Shown here one piece after another: positions 34,780-45,519 of a DNA stretch of 64,000 nucleotides. Every line of letters starts with the position of its first letter. Position 1 is the stretch's first letter. The notes beneath the pieces are model-generated. The model saw nothing but the letters and a program-made list of their open reading frames with translations, was not told where the DNA came from and ran no database searches. This stretch comes from Paramarasmius palmivorus (lineage: Eukaryota; Basidiomycota; Agaricomycetes; Agaricales; Marasmiaceae). The position numbers and the translations under genes are program-made. The stretch lies in contig JAYKXP010000083.1 of the NCBI GenBank assembly GCA_037176845.1, positions 124,001-188,000 on the forward strand. Reading direction: 5' to 3'.

Positions 34780-35230
34780 GCAATTTCAGATCTCCATGTG
34801 TCCGTGAGTGGGAGTGCTCAATATTGTCCAGCTGTAAAATCCGCATTGAAGTCATATCTGGCTGGTATGGCGAATGATTGTAGAGATTTTGATCAATCAC
34901 GCTTCCGGATATCTGATTCACAGATTCGAGATAACAGGTGTATCGATGCAACGATCGATGATGCTGTCGACACTTGGTTTTGAATCAGTTGGAATTAGAT
35001 GCGTCCCTCGAAGAATCAAAGTGTTAGCTAGGGAACATGATGGCTTTCTTGTTCATCATAGTGCTTTCAGTGTAGGAGAATCAGACCATCCGATCACACG
35101 TTTGATTTCAGATGTGAAAGAGCATTTCCATACATGATAGCGATAATCATTACATCTGATGTCCATATTGTCAGCTGACTAGAGACCTTATCTGCCTTGC
35201 ATACGCCCGCCTTCCTCGATATGTACACCT
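34780..35230 (+). repeat. dispersed block R, copy 3
   Basis: Same order of landmarks (gtaaaatccgcattgaagtc, gatgcaacgatcgatg, cattacatctgatgtcc, gctgactagagaccttatctgcc). In copy 1 the last part directly precedes a 7TM start codon, so a 7TM paralog may have been lost after 35230. Confidence 0.55.
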
Positions 35231-35939
35231 TCGGGGATATCGATGGAATCATTCCTGGCCTGGTGTATCATCGAAATATGCTGATAATGGCAACAGCGAC
35301 AAAGCTAGGTTTGCAGATGGCCCGGCGAGTATGCGGCGAGTATTCCCAGGCAAGTGGAAGTATCATACCAGCACTGTTGGTAGCTGTGGAGTTCACAACC
35401 TACGTCGTTATAAAACCTCGTTGTCTCCAGGTCTCGGGTGAACTAAGGCTCCAAGCTACCATAGCTGGACATCTCATCTAGGGAGCTATTACACATTCGA
35501 AGCTTTGATGATTGCGCGTACCACTGTAGAAATGATGATGATGCTGGAGTCAATCCCTAATCAGATGGTATCAAGTTGGAAAAGGCCGGGGTACACAAGT
35601 AGTTCACGTTGTCTCAGCTGTGACCGTCCAGCTCAGTTCGACCATAAAAGGGATCATCGATATCGTACACCTCAATAAGACTATAACTCCGTGCTCGCAA
35701 GACAGAAAATGGCCAGCTCGTGTCCGCTAATTTATCAAGGATTCCCGATCATGGAATGCGAGTGGTTGTGAAGGCTTGATCAGATTGTGTCGCTGCTTGA
35801 CGAGAGTTGCCATTGAAAAGCAGTCTCTCTCGTGTATTGGCCACATGGTTTATGCCGTTCTATCTCTGATGAGCAGCATGTACTAACTTTATTACTCTCC
35901 TCGAATCGATTCATCGTCTACATCTTTCCTCCGGGTGCG
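35231..35939. other. gene-free background
   Basis: Contains ctcgtgtattggccacatgg (35835-35854), the string that precedes tRNA-Lys loci near 2.2, 2.7 and 6.3 kb. Here no tRNA-Lys follows, suggesting it was deleted. The phrase agatggcccggcgagtatg near 35313 recurs at 36873. Confidence 0.45.
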
Positions 35940-36960
35940 GTTCCGGTGGAGGCTGTGTATTGCTCGTCGCATTTTAGAACCGCAACATCCATCATCGCTC
36001 TGCTCTCCCTCACAAGTATGTGGGAATGTGGCGAGAAAAAACTTGGCTAGGGTAAGTTATTTTCATTCTCATGCTTCATGCTTTCTGTTATATCGGCCTC
36101 GAAATCCAACACTTCTCTCGAGTCACCCACGTTGATGACCTCCTCAAGGTCAAAGGTGCCCAATTACAGGTCGATCTACGGTTCCAATCCAAGCTGGACG
36201 TTACCGGGTGAGGTCCATCATCGGTTCTTCTCCGCGGGGTCGGCGCTCACAGTGTTTTAATAGTTTTTCAAAGCTTCATGAGTCCGGATGATATTGTTGG
36301 AGATCGTTAGTGTCGGTAACAGGATCCTGTTGGAATGTGGCGAGGATGAGTTGGCTATGGACTAGGGTGTTTCAGTTGTTAGTTGTCTTTCTGGTTGCCG
36401 TTTGCTCAGTCATCGAGTCTGTGTTTCAGTCTAGCGTGACCATTCGATGTCTCGATAACCCACTCCTTCAAGCTGCCCACGTCAACGACTTCCTCAAGAT
36501 GAAAACTACGCAATTTCCGGTCGTTTGATTTGCAAGCTTTGACATTTCGGTCAGTCTTGCCATCGTTTCTCGTACAGGTCAAAAGCTCACTCTTTTGGAT
36601 AGTACTGTTGATGACGTCGATGAGAGATCTTTAGTGTCAGAAAAGGGACTCTATGTAGTCGAGAACGCACCTACTTCGACTTACGTGTCGCCTAACGATA
36701 CTGTCCTTCTATTGACTGCGATCTTGCCGGTATCAACTCCCTCTGCCTCTCAGAGCTATGCTCAACGCCTTGTTACTCTTCTCTTACCGCAATCCGCCGC
36801 TTCCCCTACTCTTCATCTCTTCTCGCGCACCCTTCAGCAGGCATGGCTTGGGATGTTTTCGCTATGTTTCCAGATGGCCCAGCGAGTATTCAGCGAGTAT
36901 TCCCAGGCGAGTGGCAGTCTTATGCCTACACTCCGGTGTTGGTAGTTATGGAATTCACAT
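35940..36960 (+). pseudogene. P-family locus 6 with internal duplication
   Basis: Lacks the E-box module but starts with the aaccgcaacatccatcatcgctctgc leader. Two related units follow each other: about 35990-36190 (exon-like VDDLLKVKGAQLQVDLRFQS) and 36280-36530 (VNDFLKMKTTQFPV), each preceded by ggaatgtggcgag and an intron-like segment. The last segment (LTLLDSTVDDVDERSL ... TAILPVSTPSASQSYAQRL, ... LFSRTLQQAWLGMF) aligns with locus 5. One in-frame stop separates the parts. It shows that the ancestral gene contained two copies of a module. Confidence 0.45.
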
Positions 36961-37835
36961 CCGATAGTAGCTGTTTGTAACTACGACTGCATAAAATTAC
37001 GCCATTGATATATATACTGGTAAACCCCTGACAAAGTGTCGTGAGTCTGTATGGCACCTAATCGGATCACGATCACTTGCTGCCACCTCTCACTTACTGG
37101 TGCAACTGAATCGCTCTCCACCCACGACTAGCCTATGAGATACAATGATTCTTTCTCTTCGCGTGCAACAAGGATAGCGGGCCGGGCCGTATTCTTCTTC
37201 GCATCATCGTCTTTGGAAAGGGGTGTCCCCGATTCAAACCGGTCGCAGAGAGAGGTTCGCGTGGCATTTGCCCAGCTGGGCTAAATTCGCCCTCAAAAAA
37301 TGCGCCGAGGAGCAAAAATCGGAAACTATTCTACAATTCTTACAAGCGCTGCAATTTCAAACAAAAATGGTGCCTTGATGGACATCATTGTCAGGAAACA
37401 CTGTAATTGTCCATCTCTACCAACCTGCTGGCAACGGCGGGAAAGTTGGGGAAACGCCTTATGTAGAAGGTTGTGATTGATTCGTCAATGCCTTATATAG
37501 AAGCTATTAGTGAGGTGCTAAAATGTCTATATTCCTGATGTCTCGACTTCACAAGCAGATTCTCGACTTTGATCACCTTTGATCCTTCTGTTGATACTCC
37601 TTCGATCTGTCTATTTTCAGGCACCCATTTACTTACGTTGGTTGCAAAATTGGACAGCATCATCCACACCTTAGGGAATCCCGACTGCATCAAGATATCT
37701 TTTTGTCTGTGCTGATTTAATGATGTATCAGTCATTAAAATGATCGTCGGTACGATTGGGGCGTACATATAGCTGACTGAGAATCATGTGTGTTGCTCCC
37801 CAATCATTCTTCCCGCGATATCTAGACGGCTTTCA
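36961..37835. other. intergenic, upstream of copy G
   Basis: No homologous block or gene seen. About 37170-37310 is relatively GC-rich. A short minus-strand open stretch (37768-37493) has no recognisable features. Confidence 0.35.
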
Positions 37836-39195
37836 ATGATCAAGACAAGTGTTTTCGTTGTGACTTCAGTGGTACGTACGAATAATTCAAGATTATTAGT
37901 TCAGTTCCTCACCTTCTATTTGACGATGTATACAGTTTCATTCTATAATCTACGGTGAGCAATTTTTCCGCTTCTTTGATATGGATATGCGATATTCTTA
38001 TATCATCTTCACAAGGCGCTCATGTCGTCACATTTGGAGTCTGCACACATATTCTATTGAAGAAGAGCGGAACATTGTGGAATTATAATTTAATTGCCAA
38101 CACGTTGATTCTCGCTGTTGCATCCCTAAATCTAACAATGACAACAAGAACAGATATTGTGAAGTTATCGCCTTGTTTTGAATGGACTGGCCCCAGAACT
38201 ACATGGAGTGGTTCATGCAGTGAGCTGACTTACGGCTTTTGGGCATCTATCCTTGGAACAATTTGTAGGTTAGTCTTCTCCCTATATATCTCGCTAGTTT
38301 TCACTGAGTCCCGATTCATCAGTTTGTTAGCCGACACCATTCTGGTAACTCAATCGAAGAATACATCAGCCATGGACTAACATGTTTGTAGCTATGGAGA
38401 TGCTACATTGTCTGGCAAAGACGAAAGAAGGTTGTGGTTATCCCTCTGATATTATGCATCGGATTTCATGGTAGTGTTCACCATTCACCACTATGCTTGC
38501 ACTCATATCATGTTTCCAGTTCTGTCGCTCAGCGCCGGCCCCGCGCCCTTTGGAACAGTGGGCATTGCCCTGAATAACATACTCCTTTCCGCTCTCATAG
38601 GCGAGTCAATCTTCCTTTTGCACTTTTCTCTTCGATAACACTGAATCCACAACGAAGCTTTCAAAATTGCCTCGACCAGTCGTAAGGTGGCTCATTATGT
38701 TGTGAATAAAAAATGGAACATATACCGAACAATCGTTTCTGCAACGTGGGTATAAATTTAATAATGCATTCGATACATTTTGACTCATACAATGAAATCT
38801 AATAGAATTGAGTCGGGGGCAATCTATTCCGCGTTTATGATTATCATTAGTGTCTTTTCGGTCTGGAACCAGGGCCTTTTGGAACTCATGTATCGCGCTT
38901 GGCCGTCCGTTGCTGTGAGTATTTCCGATTACAATGACCAATGCTGATCTATTCATCTCTTCAGGGTATCACTTCATCACTTGTCATCCTTCGAGTCAGT
39001 TTAGGTATTGCCTTCAATGATTTGGAGACCGAGATGAAGACGGTGCGAGCTTCGGAAATACAGAACGAGCCAGGGACGTTGCCAATGGTAGAAGTGAACT
39101 GTCGTCCTGGTGAAGTGGGCCAAGAAGATATTCCAAGTCGGGATGAGGTCATTGTCATTGGACGAGTCCGAGCAGTCGTAACCAATCCAAGTTGA
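37836..39195 (+). CDS. 7TM GPCR-like family gene, copy G
   Basis: Nine exons: 37836-37871, 37936-37954, 38016-38268, 38323-38344, 38392-38470, 38520-38600, 38658-38745, 38806-38914, 38965-39195; 918 nt, 305 residues, open. Motifs: HVVTFGVCTHILLKK (TM1), LLADTILLWRCYIVWQRRKK, ALNNILLSALI (TM5), IYRTIVSAT, IESGAIYSAFMIIISV (TM6), ITSSLVILRVSLGIAFNDL (TM7), tail EVIVIGRVRAV. The tail has lost the ESGQ end. The intron after exon 6 has a GC donor (gcgagt at 38601). First exon 36 nt rather than 45. The tail (TVRASEI, LPMVEVNC) is closest to copy E. Confidence 0.85.
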
Positions 39196-39822
39196 TGAAT
39201 GTGAAGAGAGCCTGAATCCATTCAGGTCCTTTATTTATCCTATACAATAATCATAATTGACAATTGCAGTTCCTGAGATTGTAATTCCCAATAGGTATGT
39301 AGTGGTATCCTTTTAGTACATATAATCCCACCCATTCTGGAGTCCTTGATGCGTGCGTGGGAGCGTGGTTCACTCGCAACAATCTCAAAAGGAGCCTCAC
39401 CTCAAGGTTCGGCAATAAACCAATCATGCTCGAAGCACCTCGTAGCGGGAACTTTTATATTAATAAGTTTACGTAGCTATCGGCGATGATTCTAAAGTCG
39501 GAACGTGCCCCGGTCCTGTCCGTATTTATACTGCCACGACTCTCAATGTCGTATAAATGGTTGAGTTGAGCTGATAGGTTGGACTGACATTCATGGAGGA
39601 GGTACGGGTGACAATTGTAGAAAATACATACTTATATGGAAGTAATATCAATTTTGTTGTTGCTCTACTAGTACAAAAGCCAGAATACCTGTGATTGGGA
39701 AGCTCTAGGGTTGTGTTGACACATTTAATCAATGCACATAGATAATCACAATCATTTCAAGACATTTTACGCCGCTAGACTCGTTCATATGGGGCGACAG
39801 CCCTCGGGCATTCACCGGAAGC

Positions 39823-39843
39823 GCCGGGAATGGCATTCCCGGC
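39823..39843. repeat. perfect 21-nt palindrome in a GC-rich island
   Basis: GCCGGGAATG, one G, then CATTCCCGGC: 10-bp arms with a one-base centre. It sits in about 100 bp of high GC (39785-39890) within AT-rich DNA, 70 bp outside the left end of the TIR element. Function unknown; could be a protein-binding dyad or debris of another insertion. Confidence 0.5.
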
Positions 39844-39911
39844 AGTTGCGCGCAGCGATAGAGACCTTGCGCGGAGTGAAAGTAATTCTTGACACTTTGA
39901 CACCTCATATA

Positions 39912-41840
39912 TGAGTGTTAAAGTGTTCAAAAATAAATATGGTCCCCGGTAATAATATACATACTTTTGTGATATTCCAGTACATTACGCCCCCCGTAAA
40001 AAAAAAACGTAGAAATCCCCCGGTAATAACGCTCTTCGACGAAACACCGCCCGGTAATAATCGGCTATTTCGGCTAAGCTTTTCCCACGCACGTGGCCTA
40101 TGTCGAACACATCTTGAATGCATCCTCAGTGCTCAGGCATCATGATCTAAGCTCAAATATAGGTAAGATCTGATCCAGGATATATCTAAGTACTTGAATG
40201 TGCAATATTTAGGAGTCCATGACATGTAGAGTATGAAACCTAGCCACGTACTTCTGTGTGACTTGCCGAAAGGGACTTTCCCACGCATGAACTTTCCAGT
40301 GTCGTTCAGAAAGCCAGCGTGCCTCTTGAATGTGAATCATTGCTAGGAGTATTACATTGGGAATAGTCATTGTTGAGTACATTGGGTACTCTATGGAATT
40401 AAACGTCGTAATGGAGCGCTATACTCACAGATGGTAGTCATTCTGTGTACGAGTGAAGGTGAACTGACGTCAATTAAGCGCCGAACAAGCGCCGACCTTT
40501 CCTCACAAATGCGAAGATTTTTAGGTTGCTTCCATGGGATATAATATGTTAGTGCACGATTGATCAAGCTATCAGAGTTGTCTATGGAATCATTGGTAGT
40601 ATGTATGTACCAAATGCCATGAAACGTAGTCAGAAAGAGCTGACACAATGAAACTAGTGACTTACAACTTACTATCCTCCGCAGGATGGTCAAGGTCAGT
40701 TGTATGAAGCCAATTCCCACCCAAGTTAGTTCTTCATATATACACAATAGTATACCTATTGCTCAGATTGGCAAAAGTTTGACTATGTGGACTAATTGAT
40801 AATTGGTTGCTCTATCGGTCGTACGAATGATAATCATGTACACCCTCAGCTTCTTGAAGTGCGAATATCATGAACGTCAAGAAGCACTTACCTGAGGAAG
40901 TTCTCATGAGTTATACATCATTGCTGCCCCTCATTGAACTACATTGTGCAAGAATTGATTGATATCTGGCTAAGTGTTTTCCCATGGAATTATGATATCA
41001 AGGTGTTTACTGACAGTTGAATAATGGCAATCTCTGTACAGGAAGGTACTTCCCATATTCTTGCAAGTTCGGCGAGAGGCATTTTGGAGCCTTACCATAT
41101 CGGGTAGCTCTTCCAAGTCGCATATGACCAATGAGCCAGCTCTCTGAACAAAGCTGAGGACCTTGTCCGTGTGTGGGAAATTCCCTTTCAGAAGTCATTC
41201 CATGAATACTCTAAACCAAGCTATACATTGTTCATACCTTGCTGAATCATATCTAAATGGCAGGGTAGCTATCCAAGTGCAGCTAAAGATGTGCAGATCG
41301 CGTGGGAATAGCCCCTATCGGAATGCAGAGCAAGTGTTCATTACGATTGATAAAGCGCCAACTTCAATCCCATACTCATCATACTCAATAACGACTAGTA
41401 CCAATTTAATACTCTCAGCAGTAAAACACATTCAAGAGGTGAGCTGGCTTTCCGAACGACACTGAACACCTTGAGGCTGAAAGTAAAGTACGTGGCTATG
41501 GTCCATGTTCTACACATAAGGGACTACTCAATATTGCATATTCGAGTACTTAAGTATATCCTAGATAAAATCATATACTCAATTGAGCTTAGATAATCTC
41601 GCCTGACCACTGAGGACAAGATGTGTTCGACATAGGCCACGTGCGTGGGAAACCCTTTTGCCGAAATAGCCGATTATTACCGGGGGGTGTTTTGTCAAAA
41701 GTGTTATTACCGGGGGATTTCTATGTTATTTACGGGGGGCGTAATGTACTGGAATGTCACAAAAGTATGTATATTATTACCGGGGGAGCGAAAAATTATT
41801 ACCGGGGACGATATTTATATTTTGAACACTTTAACACTCA
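39912..41840. mobile_element. DNA-transposon-like element with ~300-bp terminal inverted repeats
   Basis: The left end (39912 to about 40211) and right end (about 41527-41840) are inverted copies, starting TGAGTGTTAAAGTGTTCAAA on both sides. Each holds several CCCCGGTAATAA motifs (three left, four right), the stretch acattacgccccccgtaa, and cacgcacgtggcctatgtcg. A TA dinucleotide flanks each end, compatible with a TA target duplication. The 1.3-kb interior has no long transposase frame, so it is probably non-autonomous. The long TIRs with iterated motifs look like transposase-binding subterminal repeats. Superfamily not assigned. Confidence 0.75.
40391..40747 (-). pseudogene. open stretch inside the TIR element, possible captured membrane-protein gene fragment
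   Basis: 118 codons open on the minus strand, no ATG at the start. Contains GIGFIQLTLTILRRI (hydrophobic), a possible short intron (gtaagttgtaag...gtgtcag), HGIWYIHTTND and SDSLINRALTYYIPWKQ, with RRLIDV later. The order, hydrophobic segment then D(S)LI..ALTYY, vaguely resembles a membrane-protein family common in Agaricomycetes (DUF6534-like). This is weak pattern similarity, not a match. Confidence 0.25.
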
Positions 41841-41849
41841 TAGAAGATG

Positions 41850-42302
41850 AACTAGGCTTACGCTTGCACCGATTTCGCTTCTTTGTGAAGGTTGCATGAT
41901 CTCATCATTAGGCAGTGTCAGGCGTCTTTCTATTCTCTCAAGGGCAATGCCTGATTTGGGGGGCAACCAATGAAACTTTCTTTAATTCCGACTTAGATTA
42001 TTAGCTCTGTTCATCTGATGAGCTTCCAGCTATCGATCAGAACATTCTTGCCGGTATCCAGGCCTAGGGTTTCTCGGATCACTTGGCGAGGAGACTGTTC
42101 AATGGTCGATGTTTCAGTGGTGCGGACGAACATAGATTCTTTCCTGGGTTGATTCGACATTTCCTTATAAGTACCACTCTTCAGATTTAGGAATAATAAT
42201 GACATGCCCCTGAGAATGAATCAATTCCTATGGTAGCGGTCATTCATTGACAAATGTATTGGTCTGACGCACTGATTTCATCTCCTGCAAATTACCTGAT
42301 AT
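41850..42302. other. spacer between TIR element and copy H promoter
   Basis: No supported feature. A minus-strand open stretch of 64 codons (42205-42011) has no recognised motif. Confidence 0.35.
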
Positions 42303-42347
42303 GGAAACGCGATTATAGCTCGCTTTCATAGATGAGCTAGTATATAA
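42303..42347 (+). promoter_or_regulatory. putative promoter of copy H
   Basis: GGAAACGCGATTA at 42303-42315 and TATATAA at 42341-42347, start codon at 42403. Matches the arrangement upstream of copy F. Confidence 0.5.
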
Positions 42348-42402
42348 CTGTGGAGGATGTTTCCGTTATTGCATACCCCTCGCCTTCTTCGCCTTAATTG
42401 AC

Positions 42403-43762
42403 ATGAAACAGCTTACATTGGCTCTGGTTAATACCGTTATCCCCATGGTACGCATAGAAATGAAGTGACCGATTACAGTTCTCATACAGTGTGCAGACAG
42501 GGACCCTATTATATGGCAAGTACCCAACAAGCCTTCTTACTCGACTATGACTCACTTCTTGAAGGTATTTACATAGTGACATTTGGGATCTGTATGCATA
42601 TTCTGTGGAAGCGGAATAAAGCATCACAGAAATACAACCTACTCGCCAACATTGTTATCTTCGTCCTTGCAACAGTAAATCTTCTCTCAAACACCTCTGA
42701 ATGGGTCTCGGTCATGTGTCGCCAGTTGGAAAATCCAGATGCTGAATGCCCTTATTTTGTACTGGCAACAATTGCGGCTCCAGCTCCTTTTATGGGAATC
42801 AGCTGTAGGTAAGTACCTTTGACCACTGTCTATGCCTGATCCTGACCATTCAACATCATACATTATTTTCAGCTTCATAGCGGATAGTATCCTGGTAACT
42901 AAAGGGTCCATTTGTTCAGGGTTTTAGTGCTCATACTTACTAGATATCGCGATGCTATGTAGTGTGGGGAAGGAAGTGGAGAGTGATCATTTTGCCCATC
43001 TTGCTAACTAGTTTTCACAGTGAGTCAGCTCATCCCACCGTTATTGATCTATCTTATTGCTTGGACAGTTCCGGCAGTTTTTGCCGGATTAAGCCGGATT
43101 GCTGTTATTGGAATAGTGGGCGTTGCAACGAACAACTTACTCCTCTCTTTGCTCATTGGTGCAGCACTAGCGCATCCCTTTTAGTGTCAAATTTTGCTAA
43201 CGAAGCCCATCAGCATTTAAAATCTTTGTGATATACCGTGAAGTTTCCCAATACGTAGGCAGAAAATCACGGAGTATGCAGAGAATCATACTTGGTGCAA
43301 CGTGAGATCCTCATTGATTATCAAGGGCTCGTCAGTAATTCACCAAGAATATAGACTCGAGTCAGGAGTCGTTTATTCCGTATTCCTCATCACACTTGCT
43401 GTATCAAGCAGTAATCCAAGTTCCGAGCTGAGTGCCATCATCATGGGTACTTGTCGTGGAGCATGGTCTTACTGTGCTGTGAGTCCTCATGCACAACTTA
43501 TATTTGTAGCGATGCTGAATTATTTGTTTAGGGCATTACAGCATCTATTGTAATTGTTCGTGTCAGCCTTGGTATTGCCTTCAACGACTTTAGGACCGAA
43601 ATGATCACAGTCGGAGCGCTGGAAATAGATCATCCAACAAATCTGTCGCAAAGCCAGCCAGCTGGTCTTAATCCAAGAGCAGAAGAATGTGGATCTGACC
43701 TGAATGAAGTTATTGTTATTGGTCGTGATGTGGAGTCTGGACAGTCACGATCTCAACAATGA
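42403..43762 (+). CDS. 7TM GPCR-like family gene, copy H
   Basis: Nine exons: 42403-42447, 42497-42515, 42565-42808, 42873-42894, 42944-43019, 43069-43158, 43214-43301, 43355-43478, 43532-43762; 939 nt, 312 residues, no interruption. Motifs: YIVTFGICMHILWKRNKASQ, SFIADSILISRCYVVWGRKW, GVATNNLLLSLLI, REVSQYVGRKSRSMQRII, LESGVVYSVFLITLAV, SIVIVRVSLGIAFNDFRTEM, tail EVIVIGRDVESGQSRSQQ. Intron 2 has a GC donor (gcaagt at 42516), at the site where F and D have gtgagt. Exon sizes are identical to D except exons 3 and 9. F and H look like a duplicate pair, the promoter included. Confidence 0.87.
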
Positions 43763-44413
43763 TACTACAACTATCCTTTGCATCTTTAAGATAGAATCCA
43801 GGTATGAGAATAATGAATGGAACACGAATGCCTTTCTGTGCAAGTACGACGACCCAATCCTATAGCGATCAGGAGGTATGAGTCGCTCGCGGTTCCAATC
43901 CACAATGATGACAGATAGCTGATCTGTTCGTAGTCATGGGCTATAGTCGGTGATTCGCTTCTCGCAGGTTAATACTCGTTCACGATTACTTGGAATATCC
44001 ATAGTCAGACATTATCGCCGCATAACCCGCCTAGAACCCATTGGGATGCGAACAAGTTCAAAGTGAAGGCTGTGATTCATATCGGCCACGACACCAAAAA
44101 GAAGAGTGATAACAACCGTAAGACGGACATGATGGTTGAGAGCAAGGCATGATCATTACCTAATGTTGAAGTTCCGACGTTCAAGCGCTAGGGGCTTCCT
44201 GAATGAAATGAAGTCGATTCCGTTCATACAACTTTAATAGATGCATAGAGGTAACAAGGTAGACATAAATAGGTTGTACAAGAGGCATATACATAAATCA
44301 GATTCAAATCGGCAAAGAAAACGTGAAGTCGTGAATCGTGAATGGTAAGTTGAGGATTGACCATTGAATCCCTGAGTCAACCCTGAGTCACACAGAGACC
44401 TAGGTATGTCGAT

Positions 44414-45271
44414 TTACCTCCTACGATGAGAGGAGGACGAAGATCCAGCTAGTGCCCTATCGTCTGAGTCAGATCACCGAACCGACGTATCAATATAGGA
44501 AAGAATGCTTACCGTCTGGCAGCAGCCTCATCTTGCTCCTCCTTAATTCTACGAGTGCGGCTGCTGGGAGTGCGTGGAACATTGGAGTGTTGTGGAACGC
44601 TCGGATAAGGTGCGTTCTGCTGTTGCTGTGGCGGGTCATGAGCCTCCTGCTTGACATTCGGGTATGGATTCACAGGTGGTTGTTGAGGGTACGGTTGCTG
44701 AGGCGCACGACTCTCCTGCTGAAGCTTTCGATTAGCCTCTTTCAACCGATCCTCAGCCACAGCAGAGTTGTACTGGTGCATTGCTACACCCAACTCAGGA
44801 CATGCGGGTCCTTGGGTAGCGCGTGGATCGGTGTACCTACAAAGAAGGACGTCAGCAATCAAATTGAAGGAGATTAGAGATAATTGAGGAAACATACCCG
44901 CGTGAAGCGATAACCTGAGCCTGTTTGAGTCGATCTTCGGCGACGGCGGCGTTCCAGTGGTTCATTGCGACATTCAGCTCGGGGCATGTGTTTCCTCTAA
45001 TGATGCGTGGATCGGGAGTTCTGGCATGGGAGTTAGTAAAAGAAAGGTGTATGGTAAGGAAGCAGACGTACACCTCAGCACGACGAGGATAACCGCCTTG
45101 CCTGTCGTTGAGCTGAGCAGCGCGGAGGTGCTCGTCTTGAACAGGTCGGTGTGCTGAGTTGGCGTACCTGCAATGAGAGAATAGTTAGAAACAAGGTAGT
45201 ACATGTAAGCGTGAAGCGTACCCATCAGGGCGGAAGTAGCCGTTGTTTCCGTTGTTGGAGTTGGGGTTCAT
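44414..45271 (-). CDS. small Gln/Pro-rich protein with repeated CPEL-AVAEDRLK motif, 211 aa (paralog 2)
   Basis: Minus-strand exons 45271-45222, 45167-45072, 45020-44898, 44836-44513, 44456-44414 join to 636 nt. Exons 2-5 have exactly the lengths of paralog 1 (96, 123, 324, 43); exon 1 is one codon shorter (MNPNSNNGNNGYFRPDG). Both motif segments are kept (DPRIIRGNTCPELNVAM; DPRATQGPACPELGVAM), as are the Pro/Gln linker (PQQQQNAPYPSVPQ) and basic end (RTRRIKEEQDEAAARR, SSSSSHRRR). Most differences from paralog 1 fall in the linker and introns, which indicates purifying selection on the motif segments. TATA at the same distance. Function unknown. Confidence 0.82.
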
Positions 45272-45388
45272 GTTGATGTTGAAGTTGAGTGTGTTTAGAA
45301 GTTGAGAATAACACGAAAATTGAGATAAGAAGCTGAGAAGAGGAAGTGTTAAGGTGATTGAGTGCTTCTCATTCCTCAGAAGCAGGGG

Positions 45389-45395
45389 TTTATAT
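45389..45395 (-). promoter_or_regulatory. TATA box of the 211-aa protein gene
   Basis: ATATAAA on the minus strand, 118 bp before the ATG, as in the paralog at 18477-18483. Confidence 0.6.
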
Positions 45396-45519
45396 CCCAT
45401 ACGATTTCCTGTGGCATTTCTCAAAGCATTTGCCACCATTCAAACCTTCCGTGGCATCAGAGACAAGACCCATGGATACGAGCTAGGACGGCCAAGGTCA
45501 AAGCAAGTACTAGGTGGCA

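Noticed and set aside
39912..41840. Assignment of the TIR element to Tc1/mariner from its TA flanks
   Set aside because: TA is self-complementary at the repeat ends, so the duplication is ambiguous, and no DDE/D transposase is encoded.
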